In this document: in pieces, positions 26,876 to 34,839 of the stretch
Numbering within the stretch: the stretch's first letter is position 1
Layout: each line of letters begins with the position of its first letter
NCBI GenBank assembly: GCA_013152325.1
Contig: JAADGN010000023.1
Coordinates: forward strand, 1 to 61,896
Reading direction: 5' to 3'
Source of the DNA: Chloroflexota bacterium
GTDB lineage: Bacteria; Chloroflexota; Anaerolineae; Anaerolineales; Villigracilaceae
Length of the DNA stretch: 61,896 bases
Program-made: the position numbers and the translations under genes
The notes under the pieces: generated by a model
Told to the model about the DNA's origin: nothing
What the model saw: the letters and a program-made list of their open reading frames with translations, nothing else
Databases searched by the model: none

Positions 26876-27667
26876 CTACATCGTACCTTTATACATGCCG
26901 CCGTCCACGTTGAGCATTACGCCGGTGAGGTAGGACGCGGCGGGCGAGACCAGGAAGACGGCCGCGTTGGCAAACTCTTCCGGCTGCCCCATGCGTCCCA
27001 GCGGACTGGCGAGCGATTGTTTGGCGATCTCTTCCTCGACGGTGGTGCCGTTGCTTTCGGCGCGGAACGACATTAATTCGATGACGCGCTCGGTTTTTGT
27101 CCAGCCGGGCAGAATGGAGTTGAAGCGGATGCCGTCGCCGCCCAGCTCGAGCGCCAGCGTCTTTGTCAGGCCGACGGTGGCGGCCCGGACGCTGTTGGAG
27201 AGTATCAGGTTGGGAATGGGCTGTTTGACGGTGATCGAGGTGACCGTCAGTACGCTGGCCGCCTCGGATTGGCGCAGGTGGGGCAGCGCGGCGCGGATCA
27301 GCCGGACGTGGCTCATGAACGATAATTCGACGGCCTGCTGCCAGTCGGCCTCGTCGAACGATTCGAACGCGCCCGCCGGAGGCCCGCCCGCGTTGGTGAC
27401 GAGGATGTCCAGTCCGCCGAGGGCTTCGGCGGCTTTCCGGATGATGCGTTCCGGCATGGCGGGAACGGAGACATCGCCGGGGACGGGAATGACTGTCGAG
27501 CCGGCGGCCTCTTCAAGTTCACGCGCGGAGGCGGTGAGCTTTTCGGCGTCGCGGCTGTTGATCGCTACGCGGCAGCCTTCCATTGCCAGCCCGCGCGCGA
27601 CAGCGTATCCCAATCCGCGCGACGCGCCAGCGACAAAAGCACGTTTATCTTTGAGTTGTAAATCCAT
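26876..27667 (-). CDS. Short-chain dehydrogenase/reductase family protein, atypical active site
   Basis: 263 aa. Rossmann motif VAGASRGLGYAVARGLA (about 12-28), NAGGPPAG (about 92) and VDGGMYKG at the C-terminus. Where classical enzymes have Ser then YxxxK, this protein has VTSITVKQP and then LSNSVRAATVGLTKTLALEL, so the Tyr and Lys are replaced by Ser/Asn and Arg. Such FabG-like variants exist and may use other chemistry or be non-catalytic. Often annotated 3-oxoacyl-ACP reductase; I would not assign that reaction. Single gene. Confidence 0.82.
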   Translation of the reverse strand: MDLQLKDKRAFVAGASRGLGYAVARGLAMEGCRVAINSRDAEKLTASARELEEAAGSTVIPVPGDVSVPAMPERIIRKAAEALGGLDILVTNAGGPPAGAFESFDEADWQQAVELSFMSHVRLIRAALPHLRQSEAASVLTVTSITVKQPIPNLILSNSVRAATVGLTKTLALELGGDGIRFNSILPGWTKTERVIELMSFRAESNGTTVEEEIAKQSLASPLGRMGQPEEFANAAVFLVSPAASYLTGVMLNVDGGMYKGTM

Positions 27668-27747
27668 TTTTCTCTCCTTTTCGTGAGGGTTGCTTTACAG
27701 GGCGTCTGGTTTGGACTAAACTTGTGAAAACGAGACGGGAGGTTGTG

Positions 27748-28392
27748 ATGCAATTGGATACGGGTCAGTGGGTTGTCATTGGCGTGAGTATTGTTCTCCT
27801 GGGCTGGTATATTGGTGGGTATTATTATAATCGGCGGCAGGCGGAGAAGATTTTTGCCTGGTTGCGAGAGGGGCTGACGCCGTGGGGCGAACTGCGCGCC
27901 GGGAAGCGGTTGAGCGGCATGACGACTGGCGGGCGGGTGCGTGTCCAGAATGCTGCTGCCCCTTTCCGCCGCATCGAGGCGACCTTTACGCTGGAAGCGC
28001 GTGAGAACTTGTTTTTCTGGTTGTTCAATTTGTTACAGGGCAAACGGGACGAACTGGTTTTGGAAGTCGCTTTGCGCCAAATGCGTGTCCAGGAAATTGT
28101 GGCGGCCCGCGACGGCGACGCGGAATTGAAGCGTGTGCTGGCCGCGCCGGGGAAAAAACCTTTCCAGTTTGGGCCTGGGCCGCGGGATTTCCAAATTGCC
28201 CGCCGGGGGGCGGAGAATGACGACGGTGTACAGGAGCGGGTGAAGGCCTTTTTGGAGGTGTATGGCAAAGCGGTGTATCGTCTTTCACTGCAAAGGAACG
28301 AGCCCCAATTGAAGGTCTATGCCAAGCTGCCGTTCTTGCTGCCCAGGTCTGCCAGGGCTTTTTTTGAAGATTTGCAGCAATTGGTTGGGTAA
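27748..28392 (+). CDS. Hypothetical membrane-anchored protein
   Basis: 214 aa from ATG 27748, with GGGAGG about seven bases upstream; a GTG at 27724 is in frame but has no ribosome site. One N-terminal helix (WVVIGVSIVLLGWYIGGYYY) followed by a soluble domain of about 180 residues rich in Arg and Leu. No family recognised. Closed by the hairpin at 28477-28507. Confidence 0.65.
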   Translation: MQLDTGQWVVIGVSIVLLGWYIGGYYYNRRQAEKIFAWLREGLTPWGELRAGKRLSGMTTGGRVRVQNAAAPFRRIEATFTLEARENLFFWLFNLLQGKRDELVLEVALRQMRVQEIVAARDGDAELKRVLAAPGKKPFQFGPGPRDFQIARRGAENDDGVQERVKAFLEVYGKAVYRLSLQRNEPQLKVYAKLPFLLPRSARAFFEDLQQLVG

Positions 28393-28476
28393 GGGGATGC
28401 TTTGCGCTAACGCTCCGTGCCGCACCTGCGAGCGGGGCTTTGCAAGTCTGGGCGGGGCGGTGGTGACAAGAAATGA

Positions 28477-28507
28477 ACGTCGCGGCATTTTCTGCCGCGA
28501 CGTTTTT
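28477..28507. terminator. Intrinsic terminator between convergent genes
   Basis: ACGTCGCGGCA and TGCCGCGACGT pair perfectly (11 bp), followed by TTTT on the plus strand. Confidence 0.88.
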
Positions 28508-28524
28508 GGTTAAGCCGTCCGCGT

Positions 28525-29508
28525 TCAGGCAAAGAGCAGATCGGCGGCGCGCTTGAGCATGTCTACGCCGCGCACTTCGGTCTCGAAAAGCGGCAGGACG
28601 GCGCGTACCCGGTCGTCGAATTCGCTCTCGATTTTCTTCATGTACTCATCCTGCATGGCAACGCGGTTCTTGACGAAGTCCGGCGAGGTGTCCTTGACGC
28701 TGTTCTTGTCGATTTGCATGTTGACGACCACGCCGCCGACGGGGATGTTGAACTCGTGGAACCAGCCAATGAAGCGGGTGATGACGGCGATCGGCAGGGC
28801 TTCCGGCAGGGTGACGAAGAAGAACGAGGTCAGAGTCTTGTCGGTGAGCAGCTCTTTGGCATGCGCCATGCGTTCGCGCAGGTTGAGCAGGTATTCCATC
28901 AGGGGGTCTTTCTCTTTTTTCTTCTTGCTGTAAGAGAGTATATCTTTAAGACTCATCGCCTCTTCACGGCTTTGAACCATTTTGTTGACCCACATCGAGT
29001 ATACGCTGGACATGCCAAGCAGGCGGCGGGCGTTGGCGGTCGGCGCTGTGTCGAAAACGTAGACGTCGTATTCGTCATCGAACATCAGGTCGATCATGTT
29101 CTCGAACATGGCCGATTCTTCGAAGGATGGGTTCATGGTTGCCGATTCGACGAACTCCTCGGCCTTGGTCTTGATCTCGGCGAATTTCAGGAACCATTCG
29201 ATCTTTTCGCGGATCTCCCGTTTGGATTTCTCGATGGTGTCGTGGGTGTCGATTTCGTAAGCCCACAAATTGGGGACGCCCTCCACCTGAGTGGGTTTGC
29301 CGAAGACGTTCTGGTCGAGCAAACTGCTCAACGAGTGGACGGGATTGGTGGAGGCCAGCAGCGTTCTCTTGCCCTGCTGGGCCTCCCAGAGAGCGGCAGT
29401 CCCGGCCATGACCGTTTTGCCGACGCCGCCCTTGCCGCCGAAGAAGATGTATTTCAGGCTGGAATTCTCAGCCATGTATGCTTGCATGGATTTCTTAATC
29501 ATGGACAT
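28525..29508 (-). CDS. ArsA/GET3-like ATPase, copy B (Asn in switch I)
   Basis: 327 aa. Deviant Walker A FGGKGGVGKT (residues 23-32, with the signature Lys26), switch I STNPVHSLS (53-61) where GET3 has STDPAHNLS, so the catalytic Asp is Asn55 here, and switch II DTAPTANARRLLG (153-165), which is canonical. NPSFEESAMFENM matches the GET3 PGxxE region. No cysteine is present, so neither the zinc CxxC of GET3 nor the arsenite-binding triad of ArsA exists. GGAGG at the end of the upstream frame serves this ATG. Last gene of a six-gene operon; paralogue of the gene at 29511. Probably a dimeric client-binding ATPase; client unknown. Confidence 0.85.
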   Translation of the reverse strand: MSMIKKSMQAYMAENSSLKYIFFGGKGGVGKTVMAGTAALWEAQQGKRTLLASTNPVHSLSSLLDQNVFGKPTQVEGVPNLWAYEIDTHDTIEKSKREIREKIEWFLKFAEIKTKAEEFVESATMNPSFEESAMFENMIDLMFDDEYDVYVFDTAPTANARRLLGMSSVYSMWVNKMVQSREEAMSLKDILSYSKKKKEKDPLMEYLLNLRERMAHAKELLTDKTLTSFFFVTLPEALPIAVITRFIGWFHEFNIPVGGVVVNMQIDKNSVKDTSPDFVKNRVAMQDEYMKKIESEFDDRVRAVLPLFETEVRGVDMLKRAADLLFA

Positions 29509-29510
29509 GA

Positions 29511-30494
29511 CTATTTTCCTCCATCCTCGAACAGGGCGTTCGCAACTTTTTCGATCATCGGCAATCCGGTAATATCCCGTTCGAATTCGGGCACGTTGGT
29601 CAGCACCTCGTCGCCGAACAGTTGGTCGATTTTCTCCATATATTTCTCCTGCATTTCCATGCGGTTGCGCAGGTAATCGGGAATATCTTCTTTGGCAAGT
29701 TCCAGCGGGATGACGCGGTTGACGATATAGCCGGAGAGCGGCACGTCGAATTTCGCGAATAATCCGGCGGCCTTTTGCGTATCAAGCAGGATCATCTCCT
29801 CCGGGATGAGGACGAAATAAAAGGCCGTCTTCTCCCTGTCTGTCAGAATGCTGGATGAGGCGTTGATGCGATGTTTAATATATTGCAGCTCTTCGAGGAT
29901 CTTATCCTCGTCAGTTTCCTTGTCGCGCCGCATTACCGACGCGACCTGTTCGTACTCCGCCATTTCTTCGCGCAGACGGGTGATCTTGTCGATCCACTGA
30001 TCGTAGACGGAAGCCATGCTCAGGTAATAGAGGGCGTGTCCGAGCGGAACGAGGTCGTAGATGTAATAGTCGTAGTCGCCGCTGACGACGATGTCTACCA
30101 CCTCGTCGAAGATGGCGCTTTCCTCCATCGCTGGCTCGGCGGCTGCAGCCTGAATGTAGTTCTCGATCTCTTCGGGGACTTCTTCCAGGCCGTACATGTC
30201 GAGGATCTTCTGCCGGATTTCGTCCTGGTATTCCCTGATGCGCTGGTCGGCGTCGATTTCCTGGGCAAACAGGTTGGGCATGATCTCCACGGGCCCTTTG
30301 CCGAAAATATCTTGCTCGAAAATATCAGAGAGACTGGCTTGCGGGTCTACTGAGAACACCAATACTTTGCGGCCCTGTTTTGCCAGCCAATAGGCTGTGG
30401 CAGCGCTGAAAGTGGTCTTGCCCAGGCCGCCTTTTCCCCCGAACATGATATACCTCCGTTCGGGATTTTGTTCGAAGACTTCACGCAGAGACAT
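29511..30494 (-). CDS. ArsA/GET3-like ATPase, copy A (altered switch II)
   Basis: 327 aa, same length as its downstream paralogue. Deviant Walker A FGGKGGLGKTT (18-28), switch I SVDPQASLSD (48-57) keeping Asp50, but switch II reads YDLVPLGHALYYL (146-158) instead of DTAPTGHTLRLL. EPAMEESAIFDEVV corresponds to the GET3 PGxxE element. No cysteines. The first two bases after its stop begin the spacer to the next ATG, so the two ATPases are translated in tandem and may form a heterodimer. Not linked to arsenite genes, so an arsenite pump role is unlikely. Confidence 0.85.
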   Translation of the reverse strand: MSLREVFEQNPERRYIMFGGKGGLGKTTFSAATAYWLAKQGRKVLVFSVDPQASLSDIFEQDIFGKGPVEIMPNLFAQEIDADQRIREYQDEIRQKILDMYGLEEVPEEIENYIQAAAAEPAMEESAIFDEVVDIVVSGDYDYYIYDLVPLGHALYYLSMASVYDQWIDKITRLREEMAEYEQVASVMRRDKETDEDKILEELQYIKHRINASSSILTDREKTAFYFVLIPEEMILLDTQKAAGLFAKFDVPLSGYIVNRVIPLELAKEDIPDYLRNRMEMQEKYMEKIDQLFGDEVLTNVPEFERDITGLPMIEKVANALFEDGGK

Positions 30495-30504
30495 TGTATT
30501 TCTC

Positions 30505-30771
30505 CTATGCTAACGCGTCGGTCAGGTCTTTTTCGCGCAACATGCGCCGTTTCCAGGTGCTGATCTGCGGCACGACGTATGGCAGCAGGCGCAGACTGTA
30601 GTACGGCGGCAGGATGGGGATGCCGAGCAGGTCGCCCATCGTGATCAGGATGAAGAGGTGTTCCATGCTGCCGCGCGTCTTGAGGGCGTAGCGCGCCATG
30701 TCGTGCCCGGCCATGCCGTACAAAACGTTCTTGAAGCTGTTCAACCAATTTTTCTTCTCTTTCTCTGTCAT
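30505..30771 (-). CDS. Small hydrophobic protein of GET3-like operon, copy A
   Basis: 88 aa with AAGGAG ribosome site. A charged N-terminus (MTEKEKKNWLN) is followed by EHLFILITMGDLLGIPILPP, then YYSLRLLPYVVPQI and a basic-acidic tail WKRRMLREKDLTD. Roughly residues 36-68 are hydrophobic enough for one re-entrant or single membrane helix. Clear paralogue of the gene at 30821: both have EHLFILI, FGDLLG/MGDLLG, PILPPYY and RRxMLRE. Family unknown to me. Ten bases before the ATPase gene. A membrane anchor or client for the ATPases is inference. Confidence 0.75.
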   Translation of the reverse strand: MTEKEKKNWLNSFKNVLYGMAGHDMARYALKTRGSMEHLFILITMGDLLGIPILPPYYSLRLLPYVVPQISTWKRRMLREKDLTDALA

Positions 30772-30820
30772 GTTCGTGACTCCTTGTGGTTTTGATTTAT
30801 CCTGTAGCTGGATATGCGGT

Positions 30821-31120
30821 TCAAGTGATGTCCTGATCGCAGAGGTCTGTCATATCGCGTTCCCGCAGCATGCTGCGCCGCCAGCCGGTGATGTTGGGCA
30901 TGACATAAGGGAGCAAACGCAGTGTGTAATATGGCGGCAGGATGGGAACGCCCAGCAAGTCTCCAAATACGATCAGGATAAATAAATGCTCGAGTTGGGC
31001 GCGTTCCTTGTTCAGTTCGCGCATCATTTCGTAAATGGTCGCGCCGTAAAACATTTCGCCAATCATTTTGGCGGTCTTCTTCAGGTTTGTCAGCAGATTG
31101 GTCAGCAGTGGGTTTGTCAT
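30821..31120 (-). CDS. Small hydrophobic protein of GET3-like operon, copy B
   Basis: 99 aa; start at 31120 from the ATGA overlap with the preceding thioredoxin-like gene (longer GTG start at 31264 lies inside that gene). N-terminus amphipathic (LLTNLLTNLKKTAKMIGEMF), then EHLFILIVFGDLLGVPILPP, YYTLRLLPYVMP and a charged tail RRSMLRERDMTDLCDQ. Same plan as the 88-aa neighbour. No domain recognised. Confidence 0.75.
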   Translation of the reverse strand: MTNPLLTNLLTNLKKTAKMIGEMFYGATIYEMMRELNKERAQLEHLFILIVFGDLLGVPILPPYYTLRLLPYVMPNITGWRRSMLRERDMTDLCDQDIT

Positions 31121-31521
31121 GGGGTTATGTTGGCAAATTGCGGGACAAGCCCCGCAGTTTGCAAGATTTCGTCCAGCTGCTCGATGTCCCACCCGGCGAC
31201 TTTCCCATGCCCCAGGACGATGAAGGTCGGGTAGCGGCGGACGCCATAGCGGACCGATTTCCACAAACCTTGCAACGAACGCGGGTCGAAGATGCGGATG
31301 AGAACGGCGTCGCCGTAGCGGACTGCAATGTTCATCACAGTGTCAGACAGCCGGCGAAAATCCTCCTGCCAATCGGGAGGGTATTCTTCCAGATTGCGTT
31401 CGTAGGGAGGTTTGTCCATGTCTGCTTGCGCCATGATCATTTCACAAGAGATGCAAAATCCCCAGCCTTCGGGGACTGGTGAAATAACATCAATAACGAC
31501 TTGTGTGGCTGGCTGTATCAT
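31117..31521 (-). CDS. Thioredoxin-like protein with CxxC, GET3-like operon
   Basis: 134 aa from ATG 31521, which overlaps the upstream stop (ATGA). GWGFCISCEMIM near residue 22 is a CxxC redox motif, and RYPTFIVLGHGKVAGWD near residue 105 carries the cis-Pro of a thioredoxin fold; DAVLIRIFDPRS is the central strand. The C-terminal half is paralogous to the 86-aa protein encoded just upstream, which lacks the cysteines. Could be the reductant or sensor of the operon; substrate unknown. Confidence 0.75.
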   Translation of the reverse strand: MIQPATQVVIDVISPVPEGWGFCISCEMIMAQADMDKPPYERNLEEYPPDWQEDFRRLSDTVMNIAVRYGDAVLIRIFDPRSLQGLWKSVRYGVRRYPTFIVLGHGKVAGWDIEQLDEILQTAGLVPQFANITP

Positions 31522-31778
31522 TGCAGGTTCTCTTTCAGCGACTTTTGTAGTATTTCGTTCAGCGCGGTTTTGTCCCATCCGGTGTACTTCTCTTTGCCGT
31601 TGACGACGAAGGTCGGATATTTTCGTATCCAGTAGCGCAGCGCCTTCCATAGTCCCAGGCCTGATTGGGGGTCGATGACCCAGATTTCGATTTGCGGGCC
31701 GTACTGACGGGAGATATCCGCAATCCACTCCGAAAGACGTAAATGTTCTTCCATCATTTCTTCGGGATACCCGGCCAT
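31518..31778 (-). CDS. Thioredoxin-like protein without cysteines, first gene of GET3-like operon
   Basis: 86 aa. IEIWVIDPQSGLGLWKALRY and KYPTFVVNGKEKYTGWDKTA match the C-terminal half of the next protein (IRIFDPRSLQGLWKSVRYG and RYPTFIVLGHGKVAGWD), so it is a thioredoxin-fold paralogue without the CxxC region. Start at 31778; the ribosome site is weak. First of six minus-strand genes joined by two ATGA overlaps and short gaps. Confidence 0.72.
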   Translation of the reverse strand: MAGYPEEMMEEHLRLSEWIADISRQYGPQIEIWVIDPQSGLGLWKALRYWIRKYPTFVVNGKEKYTGWDKTALNEILQKSLKENLQ

Positions 31779-32128
31779 AATGATTTCTTGGTGTACCTTT
31801 TCGCCAATACCCGATTGGCTATACAGCGTTTCGCAGTGTTGTCACTGGTTGTAGCTGGTGGGAACAAGCGAAAGGACTTCCAGACGAATCGCTGGCATAG
31901 TGGTTGGCCTCACCGCAAAAGATCAACAGGGGAAGGATGTACGGCGCATACCGATGCACCGTACATCCTTTGGACCCTATCCGAAAAATACTTGCAGCAG
32001 CGGCTTTCCTGACCCAGACTGTCAGGACTGGGCAGTCGCGGTTGAACGGCTGACCCTTGCAGGGTGCTGGGCGAAGCCGCTGCCACGTTTTGATTCTTTA
32101 ATTTTTTCGGATAGACTCTTGGCTTTTC
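31779..32128. other. Gene-free region with strong inverted repeats between cstA and the GET3-like operon
   Basis: Holds three structures: GCCAAT-ACCCG-ATTGGC (31804-31820), a perfect 10-bp stem GGATGTACGG/CCGTACATCC (31935-31968) that may terminate cstA, and a large multi-branched element at 31977-32114 described separately. No coding frame is credible. Confidence 0.6.
31977..32114. repeat. 138-bp multi-branched inverted-repeat element
   Basis: Outer arms CTATCCGAAAAAT (31977-31989) and ATTTTTTCGGATAG (32101-32114) pair over 13 bp with one bulge. Inside, GCAGCGGCTT (31997-32006) pairs perfectly with AAGCCGCTGC (32074-32083). Within that are two hairpins, CCCAG/CTGGG (32013-32032) and ACCCT/AGGGT (32053-32065). 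It may be a structured RNA (5' leader of the minus-strand operon or 3' end of cstA) or a MITE-like element; no clear target duplication was seen. Confidence 0.55.
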
Positions 32129-33901
32129 CTACGCTTCGGCTGGCGCCTCGGAGCGGAATTTTTTATAGGATTTGTAGGCATCCCAACCAAGAATCAACGC
32201 GGCAATGATCAGGTAAACTGCGATGGCTCCGGCCAGAATATTGCCGACGACCTTGTCAATGGGCAGGCCGCCTGCGAGTACCTGGCTGAAGACCTTGATG
32301 GCGGTCAGCAGCAGGGCGTATAGTGTGGTCACGAACATGAACAGGAAGGGGAGCAGTGTCCACATGTATTTCTTGCCTTGGGACATCAGCCACAAGGTGA
32401 CCAGCAGCAGGGCCAGCGAGGCCATCAACTGGTTTGCGCCGCCGAACAAGACCCAGATGCGCACCCAGAAACCGGTCCAGATGACCAAAGCCGAGAGGAC
32501 CAACGCAACAAGTGTGCCAAAGGTCGTGTTTTTGAAGAGCGGCATTTTGTCGCCCAGGAATTCGGCCGAGGCCACGCGCATGAAGCGTACCACCAGGTAC
32601 ATGATCGTGAGTGCCATCAGGGTCAGGAAGACGGAGCCATATGGCAGACCGAAGGAGGTCGGCACGCCGACATGGGACATCATCTCGCTCAGACCGACGG
32701 CGAACACGCCGGCGTTCTTGCCGGCGGCAACCAGGCTGACGTATCCGGCGAAGCCTTTGCTTACGCCCACGCCAACGACCGCTGTCAGCAGCGCCAGAAC
32801 GGCCAGGAACATTTCCATGAACATCGCTCCGCCGCCGACGAACAGCGCGTCGGATTCTTTTTCCAATTGGCGGGCTGTGCCGGAGGATGAGACCAGGCTG
32901 TGCCAGCCGGAAACCGCGCCGCAGGCGATGGTCACGAACAGCAGCGGCCAGAGGGGGCCAATGGCGCCGACTGTCTTTTCGATGCCAGAGCAGTCGGTCG
33001 CCGCGCACAGGTCTCCGCTCCAGTTGGTGAAGGCCGGGAAATCGGCGGGGAAGGCCGGGTGCCAGATGAACAGGCCGATTGTGCCGGCCAGGATACCCAG
33101 GAAGACAATCCAGAAGGCCACGTAGTTGATTGGCTGCGCCCAGCGCCAGATTGGCAGCACTGCGCCGAAGTAACAGATGACAAGGACGATCAGGCTCCAG
33201 ACGAAGTGCGCCCGTGTGACCGAGCCGAAGACGATCTGGTCGGGGCTGCCGCTGATGGCCGCGAAGAAGTTCTGCACGGAGTCCAGTGTGCCCAGCCAAA
33301 TTCCGATAAAGGCCAGCACAACGGTGATGATGCTGGTCATGATGATGTCCATCTTCCACTTGTAGGTCATTTGTCCTGCTAGCAGACCGATGCCGATGAC
33401 GATGAACACACCCAGCGGGACTGCCGGGTTCGACATCAGGTCATAGCCGACGATCTTGCCGAATGCGCCCATGATGAGCAGCAGGTAAAAATAAATAAAT
33501 GTCAGCAAGATGGTTCGCGCCCGCGGCGAGATAAAGCGGTAACTCAACGCGCCGAAGGATTGTCCATCTTCACGCACGCCCAGAATAATGCTGGAATAAT
33601 CCTGTACCCAGCCGATGAAGAACGTGCCGAAGATGATCCACAACAGGGCTGGCAGCCAGCCCCAGCGCACCGCTACGATTGGGCCGACAATTGGTCCCAA
33701 CGCGGCGATGGACTTGAACTGGTAGCCGAAAAGAACGTTTCGGTTGGCTGGAGTGAAATCCACGCCATCCATATACATTTTGGCGGGGGTGGCTTTGTTG
33801 TCATCGGGTTGAATGACTGTCTTGTTGAGCGACTTGGCGTAAATGCCATAGCCGACTGCAATGCCAGCAAAACCAAGAAGAAGGGTTAGAACGGCATTCA
33901 T
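32129..33901 (-). CDS. cstA: Carbon starvation protein A (CstA) family transporter
   Basis: 590 aa, within the family's range, with about 16 membrane spans. Family motifs: RNVLFGYQFKSIAALGPIVGP near the N-terminus, GWVQDYSSIILGVREDGQS, SGWHSLVSSSGTARQL in the middle, and FGGANQLMASLALLLVTLWL later. CstA-type carriers take up pyruvate or peptides and are often induced on carbon limitation. GAGGAG ribosome site. Single gene, divergent from the TPR protein at 34174; the 270-bp divergent gap carries TATACT (34117-34122) for the other side. Confidence 0.93.
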   Translation of the reverse strand: MNAVLTLLLGFAGIAVGYGIYAKSLNKTVIQPDDNKATPAKMYMDGVDFTPANRNVLFGYQFKSIAALGPIVGPIVAVRWGWLPALLWIIFGTFFIGWVQDYSSIILGVREDGQSFGALSYRFISPRARTILLTFIYFYLLLIMGAFGKIVGYDLMSNPAVPLGVFIVIGIGLLAGQMTYKWKMDIIMTSIITVVLAFIGIWLGTLDSVQNFFAAISGSPDQIVFGSVTRAHFVWSLIVLVICYFGAVLPIWRWAQPINYVAFWIVFLGILAGTIGLFIWHPAFPADFPAFTNWSGDLCAATDCSGIEKTVGAIGPLWPLLFVTIACGAVSGWHSLVSSSGTARQLEKESDALFVGGGAMFMEMFLAVLALLTAVVGVGVSKGFAGYVSLVAAGKNAGVFAVGLSEMMSHVGVPTSFGLPYGSVFLTLMALTIMYLVVRFMRVASAEFLGDKMPLFKNTTFGTLVALVLSALVIWTGFWVRIWVLFGGANQLMASLALLLVTLWLMSQGKKYMWTLLPFLFMFVTTLYALLLTAIKVFSQVLAGGLPIDKVVGNILAGAIAVYLIIAALILGWDAYKSYKKFRSEAPAEA

Positions 33902-34116
33902 AATTGTTGTCTCCTCTTAAGTATGGCTTGCGATGATTGGTAGGTGACCTTTTGTTCGCATCGCTCGGACAAAGGGCACAGCAGCGTAATGCTATGAAAT
34001 ATCCGCATGATTTTCCTCGCCTCACCTCCTCTCACGTTTTTCTTTGAAAATCTCCGTATTCCAGCGATAATTCCTTGGAAAACTTGAATAACATGGACTT
34101 TCGTTTGCAAGACATG

Positions 34117-34160
34117 TATACTATTGATGCCAAACTTGATTGACGCCAAACTTGAGTGTT
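34117..34160 (+). promoter_or_regulatory. -10 box and short direct repeat before TPR gene
   Basis: TATACT at 34117-34122 is a good -10 box. GCCAAACTTGA occurs twice with a spacing of about 16 bases (about 34128 and 34144), between the box and the gene. Confidence 0.4.
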
Positions 34161-34173
34161 CTCGGAGGCCGCT

Positions 34174-34773
34174 GTGGAACCATCTGTATTACTTTTGCTG
34201 ATCGGCTTTTTCTATATCGTTGTCTTTGGCGGACTGTCTCTATTCAAACGGGAAGGACTTTCTGCCCGTTTTGCTGTTGAGGCGATCATCATTACCGTTG
34301 TTGTCAGTGCGCTGACCGCGTTGACGGGCTATCTAATTCAGCCGGTCGTGTTCTTGATCTTTGTTTACCTGGTCACAATGCGCATACGTCTCCTGGTGGA
34401 TGTTGGCAACTTTTTTGCTGAACGGGGTCAATTTGCGCGGGCAGATGGGTTGTATGCTCTGGCTTCCCGTTTATGGCCTGACGCCACCGGTCTTATTATT
34501 ATCAAGATCAACCAGGCAACCTCGCTCTTGAAACAGAACAAACTGGACGCATCCATTGCGATGCTGGAGGATGTCTTGCAACAGGCGGACAAGGGCTATA
34601 TGGGAGTTAAGCACGAGGCCGCTGTGCATTACAACCTGGGCGTTGCCTACCTGCGCAAAAATATGGACGCGCGGGCAACGATGGAGTTCAATGCTGTTCT
34701 GGATACTTGGCCTACATCTCAATATGCGCGTCACGCGACAGTGGCGCTCGAACGTCGTCGTCAGAAAAAATAA
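34174..34773 (+). CDS. Membrane-anchored TPR-like protein
   Basis: 199 aa from GTG 34174, chosen because GGAGG (34164-34168) lies five bases before it. Three hydrophobic segments at about residues 6-24, 34-55 and 58-72, then a soluble helical region with TPR-like pairs: NFFAERGQFARADGLYALA, INQATSLLKQNKLDASIAML and VHYNLGVAYLRKNMDARATM. Probably a membrane-bound scaffold. No known partner. Closed by the hairpin at 34840-34876. Confidence 0.72.
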   Translation: MEPSVLLLLIGFFYIVVFGGLSLFKREGLSARFAVEAIIITVVVSALTALTGYLIQPVVFLIFVYLVTMRIRLLVDVGNFFAERGQFARADGLYALASRLWPDATGLIIIKINQATSLLKQNKLDASIAMLEDVLQQADKGYMGVKHEAAVHYNLGVAYLRKNMDARATMEFNAVLDTWPTSQYARHATVALERRRQKK

Positions 34774-34839
34774 CCCCGTCACATCTAAAGATCGAAATCC
34801 GCAACCGGACGACGTTCACTTACCTGTAAAGCAAAAAAG

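Noticed and set aside
28525-30494. Arsenite efflux ATPases (arsA)
   Set aside because: No cysteine for arsenite binding, single-domain length, and no arsB, arsR, arsC or arsD nearby.
31117-31728. Longer start for the CxxC thioredoxin-like protein at 31728
   Set aside because: That frame runs over the upstream 86-aa gene; the ATGA overlap at 31518-31521 gives the natural start.
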